Assembly: GCA_023263235.1 (NCBI GenBank)
Contig: JALQXE010000039.1
Span: forward strand, 1 to 39,542
Direction of reading: 5' to 3'
Source of the DNA: Sediminibacterium sp.
Lineage (GTDB): Bacteria > Bacteroidota > Bacteroidia > Chitinophagales > Chitinophagaceae
Length of the DNA stretch: 39,542 nucleotides
Shown here in pieces: positions 1 to 8,147 of this stretch. The notes under the pieces are model-generated. The model searched no databases. It saw only the letters and a list, made by a program, of their open reading frames with translations, and was not told where the DNA came from. Numbering within the stretch: the first letter of the stretch is position 1; each line of letters begins with the position of its first letter. The position numbers were made by a program, and so were the translations under genes.

Positions 1-2
1 AT

Positions 3-80
3 CCGCGTTTGGCAGAATTTGATTTGACTAAAATCGCGGCTGCTTTAGATGGTAAACGTGATAATCAATTTAAATACTTG
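3..80 (+). pseudogene. Fragment resembling ribonucleoside-diphosphate reductase alpha subunit (NrdA-type), cut at both ends
   Basis: Reading the plus strand from base 3 gives a 26-codon open stretch with strongly protein-like content: RLAEFDL, then IAAAL, then RDNQFKYL. From memory this follows the pattern RLAEFDL..LA.AL...RD..F.YLGLQTLYDRY found near the N-terminal part of class I and B12-type ribonucleotide reductase large subunits. The match stops after Tyr-Leu (bases 75-80), where LGLQTLYDRY should continue and receptor DNA on the opposite strand begins. No start or stop belongs to it here, and it would continue to the left of the window. The family call is inference from a short pattern. 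The sudden loss of match at a shared 12-base stretch is what the sequence shows. Confidence 0.5.
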
Positions 81-2255
81 AGGGAATTTATAACTAGGAT
101 CAGCTACGTTAATTGAGTATGATCTACTTAATGTAGCTGAAGCTGAAGGACGGTAAGCATTTACGTCTGGGTTAAACACATTGGTGTTAAAGTTTTGAAA
201 AGATCCAAACAATGCCATACCTGAGTTAGACGCTTGGTTTGAAATCCATACAAAAGGAGGTGCACCTTGGAATAAACCAGCACCACCACGAAGTTGTAAG
301 GTTTGATCACCGTAAACGTCGTAGTTAAATCCGAATCTTGGAGAAATTTGAACCGCAGCATCAGGAGCAGCTCCCGTGTTCGCGTGAATACCATTGTAGA
401 ACTTAGATAAGGTATCTACAACTGGGTTGTATAAGAAAGTGTTGTAGAACTTAGAGTAATCAAAACGCACACCATAAGTGATTGTTAATTTATCTGTAGC
501 TCTGTATTTGTCTTGTAAATAAATTCCTGATTCAAAATCTTTAGGTCCTACTAATGGGAAAGCACCACCACCTAAAGTATAAGATAAACTGTATTCAAGC
601 GATTTTGTACCTAAACCATTTGCTGAGTTAATGAAATCATTTAAAGAAGCAAAACGGTAAGTACCTTGATAGTTAGGAGAGAAACCGTTCAAGTATTTCT
701 TAAATGAAGTTTGTGTTCCTACAGTGAATTCATGTTTACCTGCATATACAGTTAAGTTATCGTTAAATTGATAAACGTCGGTATTTAATTTATTTCCATA
801 AGTAAACAACTCATGACCAAATGAAGTGAATGGTTTACCATTACCGTCTAAGATATCCACCATTGGGAAGTTAGGATTAGAAGTTAATGCATTTCTGTAG
901 TCTCTTAAAGCAGTATAACCTACTTGTAATTTGTTACTTACTTTGTTGCTGAACTTTGTATTTAACTCCGCAATAAAAATGTTTGCGTTATTGTTAATTT
1001 CATAACCCGCACCAAAAAATGGCATTGCAGTTACACCTGCTTGTCTTGTTGAAACAGATCCACTGTTTGATGGTGGGATTTGGTTTGCAGATTTTAAGTA
1101 GTTATACTTAAATGTGAAAGTATTGTTTGCATCAATGTTCCAATCCAATTTCACAGCTAAACGCTTAGATGAAGCAACATATGAATATCCTTGGTAAGCA
1201 CCTGGATCATAGTTGTACTTAGATTTTAAGAATGATGCTAATTTATTTAAAGAATCGGCGTTTGCTGCAGAGATAGTAGTACCGTTCGCTGGATTACTAG
1301 CACTAGAAGCCTGCCATGTTGTACCTGGAGTAGTAGTTGATTCTTGTTCACCGTTTACAAAAAGGAACAATTTGTTTTTAATAATTGCACCACTAGCAGT
1401 GAAGCCTTTTAAATCATAGCTATAATCTTGCTTTGGAACCTTAATAGTATAAGGAGCAGCGTTTACTTCGTAACCCTGCCAATCTTTATTTTTGAAATAT
1501 TCATAAACCGATCCAGAGTATGTATTCGTACCACTTCTTGTTACAGAGTTGATACCACCACCAACGAATCCGCCATTCTTAACGTCGAATGGAGAAGTGT
1601 TTACTTGAATTTGCTCAATCGCATCAATTGATACAGCGTTTTGTCCTGTTTGACCTCCAATATCACCTGATAAACCAAATGAGTTATTGAAGTTAGCACC
1701 ATCAATAGTGATGTTGTTTAATTGAGAACTTTGGCCACCAAATGATCCACTATTGTAAGTAGGTGTTAATTTGATGATGTCCTTGTAAGAACGAGAAATA
1801 GTAGGCAAACTTGTGATTTGATTTCTACTAAATGTTTCTTGAGAACCTGTACGTGCGTTATTGAAAATCTTGTCTTGCTTTTGTGATGAAACAACTACTT
1901 CTTTTAAGCTGCTGTTAGCATCTACAAGCGCGAAATTAGCTTTGTATGTTTGACCTAAAGACAAGGTGATATCATCTTGTTTTTCGGTTTTCATACCAAC
2001 GAAAGATACTTGTAATAAATATGGACCACCAATTTTTAAGTTGGTTAAGTTATATCTACCGTCATTACGACTTGTAGTTACATACTTGGTTCCAGTTGGC
2101 TGGTGAACTGCAGTGATAGTTGCACCTGCAACACCTGCATTTCCCACAGTGATTAAACCTTGTATTTCCGATGTTGTTTCTTGTGCGTTTACTTTAATAA
2201 CTGAGATTAAAATAACCAACAACATTGACAAAGCTTGTTTTAAAACACTTTTCAT
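45..2255 (-). CDS. TonB-dependent receptor (Oar-like), C-terminally truncated
   Basis: Outer-membrane TonB-dependent receptor. The ATG at 2255 gives a signal peptide (MKSVLKQALSMLLVI, cleavage after VNAQ). A TTG 12 codons upstream would spoil it. A carboxypeptidase-regulatory-like beta-sandwich follows (about residues 25-110), then the plug (about 115-240, with IDGANFNNS and the SVTRSGTN segment typical of Oar-like receptors), then barrel strands. The protein ends with FPQVFK followed by seven unrelated residues (LIITFTI) and a stop, about 736 residues in all, whereas relatives usually run to about 1000. The missing part is the last third of the barrel, so this copy could not form a closed barrel. 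The break coincides with the NrdA-like sequence at 3-80. No SusD partner is beside it. The substrate cannot be predicted. Confidence 0.85.
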   Translation of the reverse strand: MKSVLKQALSMLLVILISVIKVNAQETTSEIQGLITVGNAGVAGATITAVHQPTGTKYVTTSRNDGRYNLTNLKIGGPYLLQVSFVGMKTEKQDDITLSLGQTYKANFALVDANSSLKEVVVSSQKQDKIFNNARTGSQETFSRNQITSLPTISRSYKDIIKLTPTYNSGSFGGQSSQLNNITIDGANFNNSFGLSGDIGGQTGQNAVSIDAIEQIQVNTSPFDVKNGGFVGGGINSVTRSGTNTYSGSVYEYFKNKDWQGYEVNAAPYTIKVPKQDYSYDLKGFTASGAIIKNKLFLFVNGEQESTTTPGTTWQASSASNPANGTTISAANADSLNKLASFLKSKYNYDPGAYQGYSYVASSKRLAVKLDWNIDANNTFTFKYNYLKSANQIPPSNSGSVSTRQAGVTAMPFFGAGYEINNNANIFIAELNTKFSNKVSNKLQVGYTALRDYRNALTSNPNFPMVDILDGNGKPFTSFGHELFTYGNKLNTDVYQFNDNLTVYAGKHEFTVGTQTSFKKYLNGFSPNYQGTYRFASLNDFINSANGLGTKSLEYSLSYTLGGGAFPLVGPKDFESGIYLQDKYRATDKLTITYGVRFDYSKFYNTFLYNPVVDTLSKFYNGIHANTGAAPDAAVQISPRFGFNYDVYGDQTLQLRGGAGLFQGAPPFVWISNQASNSGMALFGSFQNFNTNVFNPDVNAYRPSASATLSRSYSINVADPSYKFPQVFKLIITFTI
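69..80. other. Junction between NrdA-like and TonB-receptor sequence
   Basis: The bases tttaaatacttg can be read as the end of the NrdA-like frame on the plus strand (F-K-Y-L) and as the end of the receptor on the minus strand (Q-V-F-K). To the left only the NrdA-like reading makes sense, to the right only the receptor. Such a shared short stretch is typical of microhomology-mediated joining or of a false join by a short-read assembler. I cannot tell which from sequence alone. Confidence 0.5.
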
Positions 2256-2288
2256 TTTGTAAGGTATTTGTTTATGATATTTAAAGGG

Positions 2289-2296
2289 CAAATTTA
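2289..2296 (-). promoter_or_regulatory. Candidate -7 box (TAAATTTG) for the TonB receptor
   Basis: The minus strand reads TAAATTTG, a full match to the Bacteroidota -7 element TAnnTTTG, 34 bases upstream of the receptor ATG. I see no good -33 TTTG at the usual distance, so this is a box-only call. Confidence 0.4.
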
Positions 2297-2344
2297 AACT
2301 AAAACTTGTTAATAAACTACTGTTATCCTTAACAAATCGTTAAC

Positions 2345-2365
2345 TATTATCATCCAATGATAATA
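2345..2365. repeat. 9-bp inverted repeat in the AT-rich leader region of the receptor
   Basis: TATTATCAT and ATGATAATA are separated by three bases, about 50-70 bases upstream of the candidate -7 box. It could be an operator half-site pair. The surrounding 2297-2520 is extremely AT-rich, so a chance palindrome is possible. Nothing else is visible in this gap. Confidence 0.25.
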
Positions 2366-2520
2366 AGGAATAAATATAAATAATATTATATTTTTAATAT
2401 ATATATAAATAATTGTTTTCCTATTATTTATGTATTATCAAATTTATACTCAAAAAATATAACAGATTGATTTTTAGTGTTTTAATAAAATTGACTGTCG
2501 AATTTAGTAAAAAAAAGCCA

Positions 2521-3342
2521 TTATTCTAGGTTCACCAGCAAATCATAGATTTTTCTAGCAATTGAATCCTGAGAACTTGACGCGTAATAATATTGGTCTA
2601 TCTGTTGAACGGGGATAATTCTTTTTGTGGAACTGGTAATAAAGGCCTCTTTCGCAGTTTTCAGCTCATCTACGTGAACAGCTCTTTCTTCCACTACAAG
2701 TCCATTTGACTTGCACACTTCAATGATATTTTTACGGGTGACCCCCTTTAGCATTTGCTCATGTGGGGTAACCAATATATTTTGTTCGGTCACTAAAAAA
2801 AAGTTGGACCTAGGGCATTCTCTAATAATTCCATTATTGTGGTATAAAATATCATCCGCACCCTGCTCTTTCATCCAAGGTTGTAAATACACGGCCATTA
2901 AATAATCGGTAGATTTTACTCCAGCTATTTGTCTTTGATAATTATAGCTAGCTAATTTGATTCCTTTTTCAGGCAAAGTTAAAGTTGGTTCAGCTAGGGG
3001 TGCTTGAATAATTATTAAATGAGGATGTTCAATGGTATAACCATCAGGAGCATCACCACCTGCAATAATCATGCGTATTCCAGAATAAGACAATCTATTT
3101 TTTTCAATAAGCGTTGTTACAATATTTTTTATTTCTTCTCTTGATTGAGGAATCATTAAACGCATGGTTGCTGCAGAATGAAAAAATCGATCCAAATGTG
3201 CTTCTATAAAAAGCGGCTTGTTCCCTGCAACCCTTAAAAAATCAAAAATCCCATAACCACGTTGTACCAACAAATCAGTTACCGGAACGCCTGCATCGCC
3301 GATTGGAACAATTTTATTATTTACAAAACAAAATAAAGACAT
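2521..3342 (-). CDS. Aminotransferase class IV (PLP-dependent; BCAT / D-amino-acid aminotransferase / aminodeoxychorismate lyase superfamily)
   Basis: Cytosolic fold-type IV PLP enzyme of 273 residues, the normal size. Visible hallmarks are RGYGIFDFLRV near residue 28, the likely Schiff-base lysine Lys143 in AGVKSTDYL, Glu175 in IRECPRSNFF (the conserved E...SN motif that holds the pyridine nitrogen side), LKGVTR near 199-203 and TSSTKRIIPV near 237-245 for phosphate binding. These support the fold and an active enzyme. They do not separate branched-chain aminotransferase, D-alanine aminotransferase and PabC-type lyase, and the neighbours do not help. It is a single gene, divergent from the DUF6515-like gene at 3457. 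Confidence 0.85.
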   Translation of the reverse strand: MSLFCFVNNKIVPIGDAGVPVTDLLVQRGYGIFDFLRVAGNKPLFIEAHLDRFFHSAATMRLMIPQSREEIKNIVTTLIEKNRLSYSGIRMIIAGGDAPDGYTIEHPHLIIIQAPLAEPTLTLPEKGIKLASYNYQRQIAGVKSTDYLMAVYLQPWMKEQGADDILYHNNGIIRECPRSNFFLVTEQNILVTPHEQMLKGVTRKNIIEVCKSNGLVVEERAVHVDELKTAKEAFITSSTKRIIPVQQIDQYYYASSSQDSIARKIYDLLVNLE

Positions 3343-3381
3343 AGATATTTTTTTTATTATGAAAATATTAACTAACTAATA

Positions 3382-3389
3382 CAAAAGTA
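3382..3389 (-). promoter_or_regulatory. Candidate -7 box (TACTTTTG) for the class IV aminotransferase
   Basis: The minus strand reads TACTTTTG, matching TAnnTTTG, about 40 bases upstream of the aminotransferase ATG. There is no clear -33 partner. Confidence 0.35.
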
Positions 3390-3456
3390 GAACGTTATAC
3401 CATTAATCTTATTGTTTAAATTGTTGTCAAACAGGTTATAAACTAAAACTAATGTT

Positions 3457-4308
3457 ATGAAAAAGAAAATTCGTTTTTATGCAATTTCGTTGGCTTTGTT
3501 TATGCTAATGATGTCTTCAGAAATTAGTCATGCACAAAGAGGTCGTTCAAATACGCGAATTAGTGCCAATTATTATAGTAAATCATTCAATAGTCCAATA
3601 TACAGAAACACAAGCCATAGCCATAGCTATAATTATAGGCCAACTACATACTATTTTAAAAGACCCATAAGCTACAGCAGAATTTTTAGACTTCCTTCCA
3701 ATCACTTAAGGCTATCATTTGGGGGCAATCCTTACTACTATTCAAATGGATTGTTTTATGCTAATCGTGGACTTTTTTATAACTTAATTCGACCGCCCTT
3801 TGGAATTAGATTAAGCTATTTGCCTAGTGGTTACTGGTCCTTAAATTATGGAGGATACCCCTATTACTATTACAGTGGCGTTTTTTATCAAAACACCCGA
3901 GACAATCAATACCAAGTTGTACAAGCACCCGTAGGAGCAACAGTACCCTCTATTCCTAAAGACGCTAAAGAAATAGTAATAAATGGACAATTGTTATATG
4001 AATATTTGGGCACTTATTACAAACAAATTGTTGATAATCAAGGTAGGATAAATTATGTTGTACAAGGAAAAGACGGCGTATTAAACACCAACCCGCAACA
4101 AGAGGTTACACTCGATAATGAAAATGTTACTAATTCAGCCACATCAACAAATTACTCCCCTAATATAGGAGATGTTGTTTTGCAATTACCAAGCCAATAC
4201 AAAATAGTTGTAATCAATGATAAGAAATTATATGTGACACCTGAAAATATTTACTACGAAGAATTCATAGAAAATGGGACTTTAAAATATAAGGTAGTCG
4301 GTAAATAA
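3457..4308 (+). CDS. Secreted Tyr-rich repeat protein (DUF6515-like)
   Basis: Envelope protein of unknown function, 283 residues. It has a clear signal peptide (basic MKKK, hydrophobic stretch to about residue 20, cleavage after SHAQ near 27). The mature part is rich in Tyr, Asn and Ser and built from two internal duplications. A 23-residue unit with the core GG.PYYY..G.FY occurs at residues 79-101 and again at 122-144. A second unit with the core V.N...LY.....YY.....NG...Y.V.GK occurs at about 169-205 and 246-283. The GG.PYYY..G.FY pattern matches my memory of the DUF6515 family of Bacteroidota. Its stop lies one base from the stop of the convergent M14 gene, so there is no room for a dedicated terminator. 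Confidence 0.65.
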   Translation: MKKKIRFYAISLALFMLMMSSEISHAQRGRSNTRISANYYSKSFNSPIYRNTSHSHSYNYRPTTYYFKRPISYSRIFRLPSNHLRLSFGGNPYYYSNGLFYANRGLFYNLIRPPFGIRLSYLPSGYWSLNYGGYPYYYYSGVFYQNTRDNQYQVVQAPVGATVPSIPKDAKEIVINGQLLYEYLGTYYKQIVDNQGRINYVVQGKDGVLNTNPQQEVTLDNENVTNSATSTNYSPNIGDVVLQLPSQYKIVVINDKKLYVTPENIYYEEFIENGTLKYKVVGK

Positions 4309-4309
4309 T

Positions 4310-7015
4310 TTATTTATACAATTGGTTAAATAACATTTTATAAGTTCCATGTGTTTGAGCACGGAATGTAATTTCTGGACCAAACACAAATAATTTACCC
4401 TTTCCCACTTTTGCTTCAAAAGCTGCTACCCCGTCTTGCAAATAAGCTTGACCAAATGCCCAGCCACTTCTTAAAGTTAAAGCAGAAGGATACCATGCTA
4501 AGGGTGTCACTACTTTTTGCGCAATTGCATCGGGTGATAATTTAAAAACGGGACTTGAAGAAAAATAAACGTCCGCTTTATTATTCATTCCCCAATTAGG
4601 TGCATAGTTATTATCCACCGCCACCTGCATAACACTTCCGGGGATATAAAATTTTTCACCAGGTAAGTTTCTTTCAGTTCCATTCACCATTTCTACCAAT
4701 GCATTTCTTACTGGCAAATTTAAATGATACGCTAGGTTGGCACTTGAACCAATGGTCACCACCTTTCCTCCATTATTTAAAAATTGTTGAATGGCTGGAA
4801 TTGATTTTTGAGCAGTGATACTTCCTAACTGAGCAGTATACATTTCTGGGATTTCATTTTCTTTGGGTGCTCTTTCTTCCCAAGATGATGATTGTCCCCT
4901 TAATGCCGGAATTGCACCTTCTACAAAAACAATTACATCATATTTATCATTTAAATTAGCTGCATCAATTTCTTTAGCATATGTTAAATTAAACGGAAAA
5001 TGATATTGTTCAAAAATCCATCTTACCCATCCCGATGACATAGATCCTCCATATCTATCCCATAAAGCAATACGTAAAGGTTGAACTTTGTTCAAGGTAT
5101 CCATTGGTTTTGTTGTGACGCTTGTAAAAACAACGCCGTGCTCATTACTTAATTTTGAAATGATAGATTTAAATTTTGTAAAATCACCAAACTTTTCTTC
5201 ATATCCTACATAATAGTTATCCTTGTTTTTGTAAATACTTGCGCCTTCTTTTAATAAGTCATTAACCACTTTATAGGATGCATTATCATTTGTAGGAAAA
5301 TTATATCCATATGTATTTAAAGTAGAATGCACAATATTTCCTTTAGGTGATTGTACTGCGCCATAAACAATGTTTTCAAAAGGACCTTTAAAGTCTTCTA
5401 ATATTCTATCAAATTCAATGCCCATTGTAAATGCGGGCGTCCACCCTGCTGCATCATAAGGACGAACGGGAGGGCCACCAGGATATTGAAAATCATTTGG
5501 GTGATCCTGTGGTTCAAACATGTCCAAGACATGGGGTCTAAACGCCTGATTGGTTTTTACAATATAAGATCCCTTAGGATACTCCTTCCCAGCTACAGAG
5601 AAATTACTATTAGCTTGTTGCACTTGAATACCACTGTTAATTAAAATATTTACAAAGGTTATGGCAGTAGTGGATTGATTGGCTGTTATAATATAACCTC
5701 TTGGATCACGCAGGGTTGGATTCTTATATACTTTGTTATAATATTCAACGGGTATTGTATCTCCTTTGTTTTCTTTCTTATCTGCTTTAAGCGTTTCATT
5801 TAACAATTCTACTTTTTTGGGGGAAAGCGTCCAGTTGTCTTTGCTGCCAGCTTCAATACTATTTTTCCCCATTGTATAAATATTATACAACAACTCATCT
5901 TTATGTCTTGATGCGTAATTTAAAACAGCATAGTTTAATGATACAGAATAATCAATTGAGTTTTTAAAATACCATTGCTGTGGTTCAATTGGATTGGGTG
6001 TTCCACTATTGGGAATTAATCGGTTGGGTACTAAAGGAATTTTACTAGGTGTAGGGCTTCCAATAATTTCAGTTAACAATCCAATGATATTGTGATAATA
6101 AGCAGCGGTTCTTAATCCACCATTCCACCAAGTTGAATAAACCGATCCGCTTTTCATAGTATACCCAGGTTTGCCTTCCATATTTAAGCGGCTACTCATT
6201 GCAGCACCCATTGCATCAATACCTGTAACCAACAATGGATCATATACATAATTAAAAGGATCGCGGTATGGAGGGCCCGCTACCACTGTGCCTGCAGGAC
6301 CTGTTTGGTGGTGATTGTATAAAATTTGAGGCATCCACTCAATATATAATTGACGACTCATATTTTTTGACTCACTCATATTCATCATGAAAAAATCACG
6401 GTTATTATCATGTCCAATATATTTTTCATAAAGACGCGGCAAATTTTCTGTGCTACGTTTTAGCGTATCCTCGTTTCGCATATACCAATTAGAAACCAAT
6501 TCTTGACCATCAGGATTGGCATGAACAAATAATATAATAGTAGATTTTAAAATGCGTTTTGTTTCTTCATCATCTCTTGTTAAAACAGTATATAGGGTTT
6601 GTATTAATTGATGTATGCCTACTACCTCGGTAGCATGTAAACCACCATCAATCCACACTACACTCTTTCCTTCTTTTGCTAATTGTTTTGCATCTTCTTC
6701 GGAAAGATCTTCCGCGCGCGCCATTTTTTGAGAAATGGATTTATATTTTTCCAGTTGGTTAATATTGCTAGGATCTGAAACAATTACCATATACTGGTTG
6801 CGTCCTTCTTCTGTTTTACCAATTACTTGTAATTTAACCTTGTTGGAAGCAGCCGCTAGTTTTTTAAAATACGCCTCTGTTTGGGTAAACGTCGCCAAAT
6901 GATAATTGTCACCGATGTTAAAACCAAAATGACTTTTGGGACTAGGTATATTTTGTGCCTGTGTATTGGCAAATGATAATAAAAATGCAACTCCTAACAA
7001 TAATATCTTACGCAT
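4310..7015 (-). CDS. Secreted M14-family zinc carboxypeptidase
   Basis: Large secreted metallocarboxypeptidase, 901 residues. Signal peptide MRKILLLGVAFLLSFANTQAQ. The M14 catalytic domain covers about residues 40-400. The zinc ligands are His127 and Glu130 in GGLHATEVVG, with the third from His235/His236 in YNHHQTGP. The substrate-carboxylate motif is HDNNRD (202-207, Arg206), and a likely catalytic Glu lies in LLTEIIGSP near residue 316. The remaining 500 residues are typical of the long Bacteroidota M14 proteins, with a glutamine-amidotransferase-like tail that I infer from the spacing only. Members hydrolyse C-terminal residues from peptides or cell-wall peptides; the substrate here is not predictable. 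It lies 88 bases downstream of the phosphodiester glycosidase gene on the same strand and may be cotranscribed. Confidence 0.88.
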   Translation of the reverse strand: MRKILLLGVAFLLSFANTQAQNIPSPKSHFGFNIGDNYHLATFTQTEAYFKKLAAASNKVKLQVIGKTEEGRNQYMVIVSDPSNINQLEKYKSISQKMARAEDLSEEDAKQLAKEGKSVVWIDGGLHATEVVGIHQLIQTLYTVLTRDDEETKRILKSTIILFVHANPDGQELVSNWYMRNEDTLKRSTENLPRLYEKYIGHDNNRDFFMMNMSESKNMSRQLYIEWMPQILYNHHQTGPAGTVVAGPPYRDPFNYVYDPLLVTGIDAMGAAMSSRLNMEGKPGYTMKSGSVYSTWWNGGLRTAAYYHNIIGLLTEIIGSPTPSKIPLVPNRLIPNSGTPNPIEPQQWYFKNSIDYSVSLNYAVLNYASRHKDELLYNIYTMGKNSIEAGSKDNWTLSPKKVELLNETLKADKKENKGDTIPVEYYNKVYKNPTLRDPRGYIITANQSTTAITFVNILINSGIQVQQANSNFSVAGKEYPKGSYIVKTNQAFRPHVLDMFEPQDHPNDFQYPGGPPVRPYDAAGWTPAFTMGIEFDRILEDFKGPFENIVYGAVQSPKGNIVHSTLNTYGYNFPTNDNASYKVVNDLLKEGASIYKNKDNYYVGYEEKFGDFTKFKSIISKLSNEHGVVFTSVTTKPMDTLNKVQPLRIALWDRYGGSMSSGWVRWIFEQYHFPFNLTYAKEIDAANLNDKYDVIVFVEGAIPALRGQSSSWEERAPKENEIPEMYTAQLGSITAQKSIPAIQQFLNNGGKVVTIGSSANLAYHLNLPVRNALVEMVNGTERNLPGEKFYIPGSVMQVAVDNNYAPNWGMNNKADVYFSSSPVFKLSPDAIAQKVVTPLAWYPSALTLRSGWAFGQAYLQDGVAAFEAKVGKGKLFVFGPEITFRAQTHGTYKMLFNQLYK

Positions 7016-7103
7016 AAAAATGAATTTGGTGTAAGATAAATAAAGGATGGGAGAAAACTAAGCTCAAAAGGAATTTTTACATGAACACGGAAAGGTCAAA
7101 TTA

Positions 7104-8057
7104 TTAATTTTTAACAGCAACATAAAATACTGCAGGCACCGGTCTTTGTCCTGTAGGATCAGAAGGTTTGATTGTTTCTTTTCCATTCACTAACATACAT
7201 GAACTACCACCACCATCTAAATTTATGGCACCCTCGCAACCAATTTCTTTTAATAAACTAGCAGTTTCGTTAAGTGTTGCTCCAACAGCCACTCCCTTCA
7301 TTCTTCCTTGAATCACCATAATAATTAAGGCACCTTCTTTTGTATATCCCATTGCGGTTCTTGGATGTCTATCTAAAATGGCTTTACCAGCAAATTTATG
7401 TTCTTGATTATTCGTAATATTCACTTCCCCGTTTGTTAATAAAACAGGGCCTCCACCTACAGCCCAATTTACTTTCCAGGGTTTTAAATTAGAAAAGCGC
7501 GCGTCATTTATATTCATTTTAATACTTGAATCCCGATATGGGATCAAAGGTGTTGACTGAAAATAGGGTGTACCCAAAGTAGAGTCGGTATATGTGTATC
7601 CAATTTCAAATTTATCTTTTGCATTCATCCCAACTGCCGAATTTAATACATGTAAATACGTTAAAGTGTCTTTGCCTTTTCCCGGTATGCCTTGAACATT
7701 ATGTGCAACTAATTTATTTTTTTGCACAATCATATTTACATTGGTATTGTTTTTAAATTCAAAAAAAGAGCAGTTTACCACTAGCAAAGGGTGATTTAAT
7801 TTTTCATAAAACTGATTGGGTGTAAAACGTCGATACAAAGTAGTATCTGCATCCATTAATAAGTTTTTATTTGCTTTGTCTACTTTTACATAAAAGGCCC
7901 TAAAAGCACTGTCCGCAAGTGTTCCCTCCGATTCGTATACCTTAAAACCATTTTGTGTTATGCCAAAATCAGCACTTACCTCTTTCCAACTAATTTGAGC
8001 ATAACTATTATTTTTAGAAATAAAAATAGCAATTAGGACAATTATAAAATATTTCAT
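7104..8057 (-). CDS. Phosphodiester glycosidase family protein (NAGPA / DUF2233 fold)
   Basis: Exported protein of 317 residues with a signal peptide ending near SYAQIS. The C-terminal half carries the family signature: GYTKEGALIIMVIQGR, then GVAVGATLNETASLL, then the catalytic-site segment GCEGAINLDGGGSSCM near residues 270-286. The family includes human uncovering enzyme (N-acetylglucosamine-1-phosphodiester alpha-N-acetylglucosaminidase), which removes GlcNAc from a phosphodiester, and bacterial and phage homologues acting on exopolysaccharide or phosphoglycan linkages. The target here is unknown. The gene sits directly after the SusCD terminator and before the M14 gene, which suggests a role in the same nutrient-capture neighbourhood. 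That functional link is inference. Confidence 0.85.
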   Translation of the reverse strand: MKYFIIVLIAIFISKNNSYAQISWKEVSADFGITQNGFKVYESEGTLADSAFRAFYVKVDKANKNLLMDADTTLYRRFTPNQFYEKLNHPLLVVNCSFFEFKNNTNVNMIVQKNKLVAHNVQGIPGKGKDTLTYLHVLNSAVGMNAKDKFEIGYTYTDSTLGTPYFQSTPLIPYRDSSIKMNINDARFSNLKPWKVNWAVGGGPVLLTNGEVNITNNQEHKFAGKAILDRHPRTAMGYTKEGALIIMVIQGRMKGVAVGATLNETASLLKEIGCEGAINLDGGGSSCMLVNGKETIKPSDPTGQRPVPAVFYVAVKN

Positions 8058-8095
8058 TAATTAAAATTCTTTCTTGAAGTTAATAAAGTATGGGC

Positions 8096-8124
8096 AAAAA
8101 AATAACCCCTCGAAAGGGGTTATT
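8096..8124 (-). terminator. Rho-independent terminator after susD
   Basis: Perfect 10-bp stem (aataacccct / aggggttatt) with a 4-base loop that reads TTCG on the minus strand, followed on that strand by a T-run. It lies 24 bases past the SusD stop and ends the SusC-SusD transcript, separating it from the phosphodiester glycosidase gene. Confidence 0.88.
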
Positions 8125-8147
8125 TAAAATATAATTTGTTAAACAGA

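Noticed and set aside
2297..2520. AT-rich gap as replication origin or CRISPR leader
   Set aside because: No DnaA boxes, no regular repeats; simply AT-rich intergenic DNA with one short palindrome.
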